In this document: piece by piece, positions 31,105 to 41,857 of the stretch
Position numbering within the stretch: the first letter of the stretch is position 1
Layout: each line of letters opens with the position of its first letter
Assembly: GCA_003427395.1 (NCBI GenBank)
Contig: BFEA01000275.1
Span: forward strand, 1,467,282-1,512,213
Origin: Chara braunii
Lineage: Eukaryota; Streptophyta; Charophyceae; Charales; Characeae
Length of the DNA: 44,932 nucleotides
Direction: 5' to 3'
Notes under the pieces: model-generated
Database searches by the model: none
Told to the model about the DNA's origin: nothing
The model's input: only the letters and a program-made list of their open reading frames with translations
Position numbers and translations under genes: made by a program

Positions 31105-31520
31105 ATCAGTGGCCGGCTGGAAATCAGCGGGCGAAGTGAGTGATGCTACACAGGCGAATGTATCATCATCAGTGGTATCATCATCAAGTGAGGGAATCAG
31201 CGGCTGGAGGGAAATCAGAGGGCGAGCCGCTGGAAATCAGCGGGCGACGGGAGAGAAGCTAAAGAGGCGATTGTATCATCATCAGTGGTTTCATCATTAG
31301 GCGAGGATGGGGAAATCAGCGGCCGGCTGGAAATCAGTGGGCGACGTGAGTGATCAGCCTCATCAGCATTGTTTTTTTTTGTCATCATCATCATCATGAA
31401 GAGATTTCTACTCTCTTGCGGCCGGCTGGAAATCAGCGGGCGAGGAGAGTGAGTCTCAACAGGCGAATGTATCATCATCAGCATCAGCATCATTGGCATT
31501 TCGTCATCATTATCATCATC
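31105..31520. repeat. minisatellite of about 100-120 bp units with CATCAT
   Basis: Four diverged units begin with GCGGCCGGCTGGAAATCAG or similar and continue GGGCGA, AGGCGAATGTATCATCATC. The (ATC)n parts vary in length. Confidence 0.75.
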
Positions 31521-32224
31521 ATCATCATCGGCATTTTTTGTTATCATCTTCATTTTTGTCATCATCATCTGCGTTGTTATCTACAGCTTTTTTCCGCTTT
31601 TTAGGCAAGATTTTTCAGATCATCTATTTATCCAATCCATTCTTTCATTGTATCATCTCAATACGATGACTATTTTCGCTAATTAGTACGGACCTAACTA
31701 ACTATCTTTAAACTGATATCCAAATTAAAGTCTCAACATATTCTTTATCTTTCTTTTCCTTATCAACTGAAATTGCTGGTCTAAATTAACACATAAGGTA
31801 TTTTGTATACCAAAAATTCCAGGCGTAAATTCAGGAAATTTTAATTCCATGTGGAATTTATTTCACGGTCTATACAATTTTTTTTTAATTATTACTTACT
31901 TCTTTTAGTTGGAATTTCCGAGTTTTTCAAGGTCTACTCCTCGCTGCATTTACTCCCATAGACTGACTATTTTCAATCCTACTTCAATTCCACTTTAGAA
32001 ATTTCGTCTTCGAAAATTCTTTGAAAATTCAATTTCCTTAGCGTATGCTGTTCGCAGTGTTAGTTGGATTTCTGGTATGGAAATTCTCCTCTCTATAGTA
32101 TTTATGTTAATTTGCTGATGGAAAGGAGGTAGGGACTAGGGGAGAGCTCCATTCCGCAGGGGTGACACAAGGTGGGAAGTGAAGCCCTGTAGGGGGTGGG
32201 AGCAGAGTTAGTGGATTACCTTAG

Positions 32225-32320
32225 TCTGGGGTTGGTGGGAGGGTTACTCACACCAGCGGGGGCAGACTAGGGTAAAGGGTGGGTTACTCACACCAGCGGG
32301 GGCAGATCAAGGTAAAGGGT
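32225..32320. repeat. 48-bp tandem duplication
   Basis: GGGTTACTCACACCAGCGG and what follows, to AGGTAAAGGGTGG, occurs twice in a row with one or two changes. Confidence 0.85.
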
Positions 32321-33106
32321 GGGAGGAGGCATACTTTGGGAGGGAACTGTATGCCTTTCTGGGATTAGAACGGGGAAGGGGGGACTGTCATAAGTAGGGG
32401 CTGTGATGGGTGGCCTGTTGTCTAGGACATCCATTTCGGTGGAGGCAACGATGAGACAGGGAGGAAAGGGGGGGAGGGGGGAGACTGACATCATCTTCTG
32501 GTGATCTGAAATTCTTGGCTTTTGTTGGCATTCTCTCTTAGCTCGGGATAAAAGCTTGTCAGAAATGATCGATTCTGGACCGATATCGGCAGAGGTGTCT
32601 TGTTCTGTGCTCCTGGTTAGCCGATGCCAGAACGACGCTGGCCGGTGCTGAGGCAATGCCCTGTAACTTGCATTGGCGGGAGCGCGGGGCCTTGTAGAGA
32701 GATCTGGGGATTGCTGAGGGAGGAAAGCAATTCAGTGGCTAACTGGGGGGGCTGCCTAGACAACCCAATGGGGCTAGGGATAGTCTAGGTGGCGAGAATA
32801 GGTCATCTATGGTGGATAATGGTTAGGAGGGTATTGTCTCTGAGAAGTTTTGTCTTGGTATAGGGAGGGCTAGGAGGCGTGCTAGGTTAAGGAGGCCAGA
32901 AGTGCTGACATAGCATACTCTTCTATATTTTTCATAAATTTCGTACTCATCATCAGATTAATCATCATCGTAATCATCAATATCGACATCATCATCATCA
33001 TCAATAGTATCATACTTTTCTGGTTTGCTGGACTCTGGTAATATCTTGCGTTTGTCCTTATCTGGGGCATTGGCGCTCAGAGATGGTAGAAATCGGACTG
33101 ATGTCA

Positions 33107-33975
33107 CCTCCGGAGGGGAGAAAGAGGGGATAAGGAGAGAGGGGAAAAGGGGGCACTCCGACCAGGATCATGATCTGGGGGAGAAAGACAGGGGCTGGAC
33201 GCCAGCCCATTGCAGCGGCAGCAGCTCACCATTCAAATACAGTCAAGCTGAACTGAGAGGCGAAGACGTGAAACGGGGATCGACTGGACTCCTGGGCTAC
33301 AACATCAAGCAAATGCATCACACTTTGGCCCTTGCGGTGATGAGAGCCCCGCTGGCCGAACGGCTGCATTCCATACTGCAAAACCTCCTGAGGCAGGAGC
33401 AGACATCACCGGGTTCTGATATGCATGCCCCCNGTCCTATCTGTTACACATCTTGTGTGGCCTGTCCCTCTGCCTTCAAGGAATATGAACCATGGGGATG
33501 GGAGATTGAAACGGGAGACTGAAACGGGTGGAGGAGGTAGGGTGTGACAGACCAAGGGACATAAGAGATCAGGTAAAGGGAAACAAAAAACAGGGGGGCT
33601 GCAAACACTGGGGTTAGGTATCCAATCATTTCCAACCGAGAAGAGTACAGGAAAAAGAAAGGCGGACACCACCCCGGGTGGGGCTAGGCCAGCAGGCAGT
33701 AGGAGCTCTGCAAGTAGGATGGGTGACATATGCAGGCCCGAGGGAGAGAAGGAAGCTCTGAAGTATGAACTTAGATGGCCATATGCCCAACAATCCATGT
33801 ATTTCAACGATGTATCTAAGGGGCGCTGGACCCGTTTTCCAGCAGGTGCTGCTCCCGACCAATAGATGGAGCCTCCCCGACGGTGCTAGATGTGTCTGCT
33901 CATATCAGCACACCTAGCAACCGCCCGCGTTGTTGCCTTTGAAAGAAAAGAAAAAAAAGAAAAAAAAAAAAAAAA
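33107..33975 (+). mobile_element. Retroposon Y (869 bp) nested in X3, 18-bp TSD, tail hairpins
   Basis: The TSD GAAATCRGACTGATGTCA lies at 33089-33106 and 33976-33993 (one mismatch). Coding-like frames include TGLLGYNIKQMHHTLALAV (33.28 kb) and KEALKYELRWPYAQQSMYF (33.75 kb), basic and LINE-ORF1-like but not recognisable. One N sits at 33433. The 3' end carries hairpin 1 (33825-33843), hairpin 2 (33881-33923) and a long A-rich tail (33943-33975). Confidence 0.8.
33825..33923 (+). ncRNA. shared 3' tail RNA structure, copy in Y
   Basis: Hairpin 1 is GCTGGACCCGTTTTCCAGC. Hairpin 2 is CGG TGCTAG (33881-33889) with CTAGCA A CCG (33914-33923), plus an apical TGCT/AGCA. The LINE-3 copy at 41897-41932 has TGCTAGGG/CCCTAGCA at the same place. 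The proposed role is recognition of element RNA by a LINE reverse transcriptase. Confidence 0.6.
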
Positions 33976-34685
33976 GAAATCAGACTGATGTCAACAAAGT
34001 TGCTCTGTTCTGTGCCCCTGGTTTGCCGATGCCAGAACGACGCTGGCCGGAGCTGGGGTGTTGCCCTGTAACCTGCAAATAGCAGGAGTGCGAGGCCTTG
34101 TAGAGAGATCTGGGTGTTGCCGAGGGAGGAAGGCAATTCAGTGGCGAATTGGGGGGGGCTGCGAGGCGGCGAGAAGAGTGCAGAAATGGGTGATGTTAAT
34201 TAGGATGATATTGTTTCTGGGTGACTTTGTTCTAGTGTAAGGAAGGCTAGGTGTTGCTCTAGGTTTTGGAGGCCAGAATAGGGGGTATTGCATAATTCNT
34301 ATTCATCATCNGCAGTAGAGTCAGTACCATTTTCATTAATCAGAATCATTGTGTCTGGTACGGTGTCTCCGGGCAGACTGTGAGGACCCCGGCCTCAATA
34401 TTATCATTTGAAATATCAGCCTTGGGCACTGGGTCCTTCAATTAAAAAAAAAAAAAAACAAAGAAGAAGAAGAAGAAGAAGAGGGGGTCATTGCAACATG
34501 AATGAACAGTGGGACTGCATTTGTTATTGCCAAAACCAATTTCCGGACCAGTATCCCACTGACCTTTTTTTTGTTTTGTTTTTTGNGACCCCGGCCTCAA
34601 TATTATCATTTGAAATATCAGCCTTGGGCACTGGGCCCTTATTTGAAAAAAAAAAAAAAAAAAAAAAAAAAAGGACACAGCAGTG

Positions 34686-35540
34686 GCAGGAGAGGCATCT
34701 GGCTCCTTCCAGACAGGGTTTAGCTAGCACCTCCTCCAGCTCAATCCCCATCACCCGGTCCGGGACTAGTTCAACGGGGTGGGGGCAGAGAATACTACAA
34801 TGGAAATCCTTGACTACACCTGCTAGAGATAGAGGGAAGGGTCCTAGTAGGTCCGACCAACCTATCCCGCCGGGGAGTGTAGGTAATTCTGCAGGAGTCT
34901 CTAGCGGTTCGGGGAAACCAGGCCAGCACCCCATGCTCCACCCCATGCTCCACCCCGCGGCTCACAAGCCTGCGGAAGGCGACCCAGCAGCAACAACTTC
35001 ATCAGCAGGGGGGGACCTCCATGCAAGGGACCACAATGCTGCAGCAGTGCTAGTGGACAACGACCTCAGAGCTGGGTCTCCCAAGAGATCCAGGGCACAG
35101 GATTTTGAGGAAGTGGTCACCACCAGCACCACATTCCCCTAGCCAAATCCTGCACGAGGTCCTACAGTCGGTGGCTTTGTTGCTATCCCTCTACTGCTCA
35201 AAACAACAAATCAGGGACCGTTCCTGCTTCTTCAGGTCAACGAGGCAGGGGGATATAAGATCCCCTACTCCTCTCTGTCCTCTCCACCAGACCCACTGAC
35301 GGTGTTCAACTTGGGAGCATCGGTTGTACAGAACAAGTTTGAGGTCCGGCCTATTCCTGATCATCCTATGGTCCAATTGAACAAAATTGAAGCTTCCGGC
35401 AAGATCTACCCAATCCACGCCCTCTGTTTGGACATTGCCCCCTTTCAGGGGGTAGATCCACAAGTGGCTGGGAAAGATCTGTATTGGGCTCCAATCAGTT
35501 GCCATGGTTTAACACCAGCAGCGAGGAATGGATGACCCCA
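34686..35540 (+). pseudogene. LINE-2 ORF1, second part
   Basis: It continues WQERHLAPSRQGLASTSSSS in the frame left at 30526. A Ser/Thr/Pro/Gly-rich linker follows to 35142 with a PMLHPMLHP duplication. After a stop, a frame near 35.3 kb gives TVFNLGASVVQNKFEVRPIP and LNKIEASGKIYPIHALCLDI. No domain is recognised in the last part; ORF1 assignment rests on position. Confidence 0.55.
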
Positions 35541-35674
35541 GTGCTAGGCGACGGTACCCGGGGAGAAATTGTAACAGAAATCACTGATGCTTTGACGGCG
35601 GAGAAAAAATTATTCTCCAGATCTTTTGCAGAAGTCCTTAAGACCCCTTGGGACCCTGCGGTTCTCCGCCCTCC

Positions 35675-35785
35675 CCTCACAGCCTCAGGAGCCATCCAAC
35701 ATCCAACGCTGTCCATAGGAGCGGATGGCATAGCCTCAGGAGCCATCCAACATCCGGCGCTATCCGTAGGAACAGATGGCATCTA
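35675..35785 (+). repeat. 54-bp tandem duplication before ORF2
   Basis: The frame reads ASGAIQHPTLSIGADGI followed by ASGAIQHPALSVGTDGI. The second copy ends just at the ORF2 start ATG (35776). Confidence 0.85.
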
Positions 35786-36000
35786 AGGTAAAGGTGGCAT
35801 CGTGGAATGAACGAGGCCTAGTAGACGGCAACCGCAAGCACAGGAGGGCCAGGCTCAAGTCATGGATTCATCAAAGTCAGGCCCAAATTGTGCTTCTTCA
35901 AGAAACAAAATTAAATGCAGAGCATATTGCAGATCTGAATGGGTGGTGGACCGGCCCTCAAGTCTGGTCCCCGGCAGATGGCACTAAAGGTGGAGTGTGA
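35776..36000 (+). pseudogene. LINE-2 ORF2 start: endonuclease N-terminus
   Basis: MASKVKVASWNERGLVDGNR carries the SWNxRGL start of L1-type endonucleases, followed by AQIVLLQETKLN with the catalytic Glu and TKGGV. Only about 74 residues remain; the domain normally has about 220. The sequence then changes abruptly at about 35999 to unrelated DNA. The later endonuclease motifs (GDFN, SRID, SDH) are not found downstream, so that part was deleted or displaced. Confidence 0.85.
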
Positions 36001-36966
36001 TGAACTATTTTCTGTAATTGCGCCACTTTTTGCGCAGAGCTTGCTTGAGGAAATATGACGGGTTGAGTGGGTGAGCTGTGGGAAGATGGGTCGGGCGAGC
36101 AAATTCCATGGATGTCCTCGTTTCTTTTCCGATTTTTGCTGGGGATGTCGGGTCGGTGTCAGGAAGATCCCGTACCAACGGTTGATAGTCGCGCCTTAGC
36201 GAGCGCGGAAAATAACGGTACCATACCTTCTTTCTTGTTCTGTTGTAAGCACTGGGAATTTTGGCGCGATCATCGCGTGGGAATATCGTTTTTGAATTTT
36301 CAACTGATGTCGAGCCCCCACGGGCTCTCGGAATTGTTTTTTTCGGAATTTTCCTTTGCAATAGGCACCTTCTGAATTTTGTTGTGCGGCGCTCCCTGCT
36401 TATGCACACCTTGTCGCGACAAGATCCAGGTTCTGACTTCTTTTTACACGTAACTGTTGTTTTTGGCGGGCGCGATTGTAACTGTATCTTTCTTCCTTCT
36501 TGGTTTTCTCGCGTTTGTCCGCCTTCTCCTTCTTCCTCGCCTCACGTACTCTGTTCTAATTGGCCGGAGCGCCTGCATGACCGGATCGATGCGTGGAGTG
36601 TGGCTACGACCCCCACGCCGTGGCCTGGCCATGCAGACGTAGGAAGGTCCTCTCTTCTCCTCTTGTCCACCTGGGCTTAATCCCGAACCTTCCGCGCAGG
36701 CATGCATGCTATAAATTGCGCAAGCGCGATTAGTTGGCTCTCTAAGAATTTTGAGGCTAGTGCGATCAGTGAGGGTCAGCTAACAAGCAAGTTTTGGAAG
36801 GTGAGTGAGTGCGAGAGTTGGGCGATTCGACGAGTTGGTGTCGGGTGTGCGGGGTTGACGTGCGGGGCCACGACGGACAGTGGCGCATGGGCGAACCTGG
36901 CTTGCATGCTCGAACCAAGCGGGGTGACAACTCTGTATTAATGCGAGGCTACGGACTGCCCGCATC

Positions 36967-37034
<68 letters not shown>

Positions 37035-38400
37035 GAGAGAGAGAGAGCAGTTGTGTGGGTGTGGGATAAGGTTCTTTTTTTTTTTCCCTTCTTTTCCTTT
37101 GTCATCTGTATAATTTTGGATCCGGATATGGTCGATTTTATCGCGGCCTTCTGTTGTAAATCGTCTCGAATTTTCGTTGTTGCTTTTGCCTCGTATGAAT
37201 GCATGAATGGGTGTGAACTCTTCTTCATCAATGACCTTTTCGGATTCCCGATCTTGTTTTGCGATGCTTGTCTAATTCTCTCCTCCATCTGCATCTGATT
37301 GAAAGCACCCGATGTTTGAGCTCTTTTTGTTACTCCTTGATCGTCATAAAGCCGCCAAGAACGCTGTGAGATATTGATTGTCATTCCCCCCCCCTTTTCT
37401 TTTCTCTCCTTTTCGTCACATGAATGATATTGATATGAATGAAACATCTGAATCTCACTCTACCTAGCATGAGTAGGGTAGTTGCATGTAGGATACGATC
37501 GTTATCGCGACACAGGAAACCCGCTCAGGCGCACGCTCAAGTACGACCGCGATCTCGGAGATCCAAGTCGCGGCGTACGCGCGCGTTTGCATGAGTCGAC
37601 CCCGAATTTATCGGAAGGATGCGGGAAATCGAATTCATTAACCAGATATGGCCAAGGAAAGTCCCTTTTGGATCGCCGATCGTGAAAGATTAAGGGATCC
37701 AGAGTACCGCGAGTACTGGGAAGGCGAACAACTCAGACGACAGGGAAACTTGAGAAACCCGGAATTCACCTGTCTGACAGAGAACGACCAACTGTGCGCG
37801 GGGGATTTCCACTAGGCTATAACCCACGACCCAAGGGGCCCAGACTACCCAGATACGAACAACACTCAATACTACATATCCCCGGGCTTTGTCGTTATCA
37901 CTACCAGTTTCCCTCCCTTTCACCTCCTCCTCCCGTATCATCAGCTCACGGTGGTACCGTGGAATTCCATAGCTCGCTATTGGCCCAGCCCACCGTGCGA
38001 GGATTGCCAGCAGTACCAGACACGCCAAGCTTCGGGATTTATCCACAGAACTCGAACCGAAGCTGAGCAGCGGTTGCACCGTCTTCGCTTACGATCCGCC
38101 CCGTCGGATTCCAAAGCTTGTTACGAGCGGCGCCGACAGCAGCACGACCGCAGGACAAGGGACCAACCGCGGCGACGCCACTGGCAAAGGTCATAAGTCC
38201 CTTCCCCGAAGGCAGAGACGCCAGATACAATCCGTGCGCACCTTTTGCACCATTGTCCCTAAAACTTGCCACAGGAGATCTCAGTTTCGACCTGGGACTC
38301 CACCCCCACCTTCCTAAAATCCTTGGCACACCCCTTTTTTGCACTTTCGGGCCCCCATCCCACTCCGATCAGGAAGTCGCTCAGGGCATGAGGTTTGGGC
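36001..38400. other. unclassified 2.4-kb segment interrupting LINE-2
   Basis: It holds no RT, transposase or tRNA-like part and no TSD that I could see. It contains (AG)n at 36969-37047. It also holds a coding-like stretch at about 37.48-38.3 kb that switches frame: RDTGNPLRRTLKYDRDLGDP, then RERLRDPEYREYWEGEQLRR, then YNPRPKGPRLPRYEQHS. These are Arg/Pro-rich and Gag-like in style but not assignable. The right edge is uncertain. Confidence 0.45.
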
Positions 38401-38439
38401 GTCACAGGAGTGGCCATATTGGTCCACAGTTCGCGAACT

Positions 38440-39540
38440 CCGACACTTTCAAAGTAAGAAGCCACACCAATCCCTCGTACTCAATCAGTGAGATTGCCCA
38501 TCCTTTCCTTCGCACGCAACCTAAAGCACAAGACTCAACTAACATTTGCAACTATGTAGAATTATTCTACGAAAAATTACTAACAACGGAAAAGATCCCA
38601 TGCCCCGACTAGTCCCTCCAAAGTTGGAAGCTATGTTATGGGACTCCACACATAGGATCCTATCTCAGTTGTACGAAGAAGGTCTAGATCATCCAATTAC
38701 TTTAGCAGAATTGACTGCAGCCATGAAGAGTATGGCCAGGGGGAAGTGCCCTAGCCCTGATGGCTTCCCTGTTGAATTCTATGATATGTTATGGCACCTC
38801 CTTGGTCCAGACCTCCATAGAATTTTCAAAAGTGCTTTGGAAGACAGTAAACTTGGAACGCGGATTACAAAAGGAGTAATTACTTTCCCCTGAAAGAAGG
38901 GCGATAAAACGGACGTAAGCAACTATCGCCCTATATCCCTTCTCAACGTTTCAGGAAAGATCCTCGCTAAAACTTTAGCTAGGTGCCTCTCCCCCTTAAT
39001 GACAAAACTGGAAGCCCCAGACCAATCCGGGTTCGTCCGAGGTAGACTTGTACTTGATAATGTAATGGTAATATCACAGGCCACCGATCTCAATGACATT
39101 AACTTGCGCAAAAGTAACACCTCCATTATCTTAATTGATTTTGAAAAAGCATATGACCGTGTCAATTGGAAATTTGTGCAGGAGGTCTTGGCCAGAATAG
39201 GAATAGGTCAGAATTTCACGAAATGGATTAATACGCTTTACTAGGGTTCACAACGGAGGGTAGTCACTGGTGAATGGTTTCATCTCCCCTCCCTTTACTG
39301 TTTTCCGGTCCTTCAGGGAGGGGTGCCCATTGGCCCCCTCCCTATTTGTTATTCAGTTGGAAATTTTATTAAATATATGATCCGGTCCCACCCGGAGTAC
39401 AAAGGGCTCTCAGTTTCACCTCGCTATGAGCTCAAGGTGTCGGCGCTAGCGGACGATTTCTCAGCCATAACAGAAAACTCTACGTCCTCGTTGAAGGCCC
39501 TCAAGCAATGTCACTACATACGAAGCCGCCTCTGAAATGA
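38440..39540 (+). pseudogene. LINE-2 ORF2 reverse transcriptase
   Basis: The pre-RT part is CNYVELFYEKLLTTEKIP. RT motifs in order: MARGKCPSPDGFPVEFYDML; GDKTDVSNYRPISLLNVSGK; SGFVRGRLVLDN; ILIDFEKAYDRVNWKFV (first catalytic Asp, about 39.14 kb); a weak LQGGVPIGPLP; and VSALADDFSAITEN (catalytic Asp pair, about 39.44 kb). Stops at 38891 and 39242 and shifts near 39.3 kb break it. The DFEKAYDRVNW string is typical of the L1 clade of plants and algae. Confidence 0.9.
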
Positions 39541-41186
39541 GGATTAGTTGGAATAAGTTAACAGCCCTTCCCCCCGTCGGCACGACCTTGCCTCTGAGTC
39601 CCGGCATTAAGACCACACCCCACACCAACTCAGAACGGTACTTGGGAGTATTGGTCTCCTTTGCCGACTGTAGTAAGGAGCTCAGCAGGCCGGTATCCTA
39701 CTGGAAGACAGAATCAGGGATGCCTGCGCAAAAGGGTCTAAGGGCTCATACTTATCCCTGTTTCACAAATGGTTAACAGGTACCCCCACTTTTCACCTCT
39801 GTCCCCTGTTTGATAGGGCTACAGTGGCTTACTGTGCGATACTTTCCACCAGGTGGTACATATTATCAATGGCTAACTGTGCGATACTTTCCACCGGGTG
39901 GTACATATTATCAATAAGACCGATACGTCTGCGAAACTAATTTGGCAACTGCTAACCCGGTACTTATGGAAGGGTGACTCTAACGTTCCCGCATGTGTTT
40001 ATAAAGTAGCATGGTGGAAAATTATGGAAAAAAGGAAGCAGGGGGGTCTTCGCATTCTAGACCCCGAACAGCAGAATGACGCGTTACTGGCCAAATGGCC
40101 GGTGAGGCTACTTAGTACCTCCTGTTCCCCGCAACCATGGATCCTACTGGCCCAGGCACTCTTAACCGAGGAATGGGCACTCTCTGATCCCTCTGCTGTT
40201 TGGCGATCGTTGTCGCTTCATCCAATGGTCTCTTCCATTCACTCCCACACATGGTCACCCATACTGAAAGCATGGAGCCGCTTACTCCCGCATACACTAT
40301 CGGTCCCACATGACCATGACAAACGTGAAATTCTGACCGCATGCCTCTTTGTGTTTGACAATCCCTCCATTACTGACCTATCTGGCGACACCTTCTCTGT
40401 TTCAAAGCAGACTGGGAATTTCTCCAGGAAATGGCTGCAGCATGGGATATGTGGCGGCGGGTGGGACACCTATGGGACGAAGAAAGAGGAGAATGGAAGA
40501 CAGTGGAAGATCTCAAGACGTTACTCAGAGGAGTCAGAGGTATAACAGAACACAGGGAGATCCTAACTCAAGCAATCCCCACACAATGGACCACGATCCT
40601 GAAAGTTGCGGAACACCCCTGACCGCCAGGCTTATGGTGGACACTTCAGCAGCAAAGGGCCTTGATCATCTACAGAGTTGAGTCCCTTCAGTCCATTCAA
40701 CAGGCAACAGAGTCTCTATGGCGTCGGGAGATGAACTCCCTGGTCAAATTGCACAAGGCAGCGCATGACCACCCCAGATGACGAATGGTTGAACATCAGA
40801 GTCCGCGAACAGCTTCACAATGGTAAAAATGCTAAAAAACGATTCCCCCTCCTAATGGATGGAGTCCTTTGTAAGGAATGGAAAACTGATGTGCTACGCA
40901 CAGTGTGCTGGGTGTTCTAAGACCACTCGGCACAGTCCACTCAGATCATTCCAATCACCGAGTAATAGCGAGTACAAACCCAAGTTGAGTCAGTAAGCTC
41001 TCTGCTCCAAGGCATCCACCTGGAGGAGGTCAACATTTGGAACACCTGGAGGAAGAAACACGCACCTGTGGGGATCTCAATCCCCATCCCCGATCCATGG
41101 GTGAGCCTCTTCATCAAAGTGATCCTGGGAATACTTGAAGTTAAGATCAGCGGTACTAACACTGGTGGGGGTGTTTTTTTTAATTG

Positions 41187-41220
<34 letters not shown>

Positions 41221-41430
41221 AAGATCAGCGGTCTGCAGTGGCTCCATATGCACCCCAGTGTGACTACCGCTTACTAGTGTGCAGAGGGCGGGATGCAGAT
41301 TAATCCATCTTGCGACACATGTCCTCACAATTATCTTGAAGATTCAAATCACTTGTGGTGGGAATGCGTTGTGGCTAGAGTCTTCTGCGACTCTGGCTAA
41401 GTGGTTTGTGGTTCATGGCATATGGACCTG
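39541..41430 (+). pseudogene. LINE-2 ORF2 post-RT and zinc-binding region
   Basis: Thumb-like MRISWNKLTALPP and ERYLGVLVSF are followed by AWWKIMEKRKQGGLRILDPE and a Trp-rich region to 40.68 kb. The end carries WLHMHPSVTTAY and, near 41.31 kb, CDTCPHNYLEDSNHLWWEC, the zf-RVT pattern with two Cys, His and Cys. A 50-bp tandem duplication lies at about 39.81-39.92 kb (CTGTGCGATACTTTCCACC twice). A 66-bp poly(A) microinsertion (41155-41220) splits the frame. Confidence 0.82.
41155..41220 (+). mobile_element. 66-bp microinsertion, mostly poly(A), 12-bp TSD
   Basis: AAGATCAGCGGT occurs at 41143-41154 and 41221-41232. The insert is a short unique piece, TTTTTTTTAATTG, then about 31 A and CTC. Skipping it with one TSD copy gives the continuous frame VKISGLQWLHMHPS. 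Confidence 0.9.
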
Positions 41431-41857
41431 AGGTAGTTTGGATACTGGGCTTCTAGGTACTACCGATGGGCGGCGATGGCTAGAAGAGATGAGACATTTA
41501 AAACAAAAATTTGGTCTCCTTCAGCAATTAGAAATAAATTCAAATACGCAGTTCCTAATCTAATAAATAATGGCCAAGTGGAGGAAAATCAGGAACTCTA
41601 AGCCCCTCCCTCACTTAGCCAGGAGAAGTTTCACAGCGCGATGGGGTTGCTCTTTCGAATGGATCTACTTTTCAATACACAGACGTCTTTTGGTCTCCAA
41701 ACATCTGACACAGTGACTGTGGGATGAAGTAGAAGATTTACAGCTGCCAACCACAGATGATACTCCAAATGGACTGCAGTCTACATCCTCATTTCCATGA
41801 TACAGCTCATACTACTGCAATGGAGTAGTCTAGATGAGTAACTTCTCTACCTCTTCC
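41431..41857. other. no gene recognised; probable LINE-2 3' region
   Basis: This is noncoding sequence after the zf-RVT remnant. LINE-2 must end before the LINE-3 poly(T) at 41858, but no poly(A) of its own is visible. Confidence 0.4.

Larger units (their letters stand above)
30527..34671 (+). mobile_element. Retroposon X3: 4.1-kb noncoding insertion with 14-bp TSD
   Basis: The perfect TSD AGGACACAGCAGTG lies at 30513-30526 and 34672-34685. Removal joins LINE-2 ORF1 in frame (GRTQQ to WQERHLAPS). The order is: GC-rich 5' part, a 100-120 bp minisatellite with CATCAT blocks (31.1-31.55), an AT-rich part (31.6-32.1), block 1 (32140-32240), block 2 (32.57-32.93), block 2 again (33.99-34.29) and tail GACCCCGGCCTCAAT...GGGCACTGGG with poly(A) (34646-34671). 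It includes Y (33107-33975) and a single-N junction at 34586. No transposition protein is encoded, so mobilisation in trans is inferred. Confidence 0.85.
29335..41650 (+). mobile_element. LINE-2: degenerate L1-like retrotransposon carrying several insertions
   Basis: ORF1 pieces (29.34-29.38, 29.85-30.53, 34.69-35.54) and ORF2 pieces (endonuclease start 35776-36000; RT 38.55-39.54; post-RT 39.55-41.15; zinc-binding end 41.22-41.4) lie in order. Insertions are SINE T1, X3 (with Y inside), a 36.0-38.4 kb segment and a 66-bp microinsertion. At X3 and at 41155-41220 the host frame is restored when the insertion and one TSD copy are skipped. The family differs from LINE-1/LINE-3. Limits are approximate. 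Confidence 0.8.

Noticed and set aside
31105-31520. CRISPR-like regular repeats
   Set aside because: Repeats are diverged, spacers are CATCAT microsatellite and unit lengths vary; this is a eukaryotic minisatellite.
35999-38480. TSD for the segment interrupting LINE-2
   Set aside because: GGAGTG recurs near 38411 but is too short and the junction is not clean.
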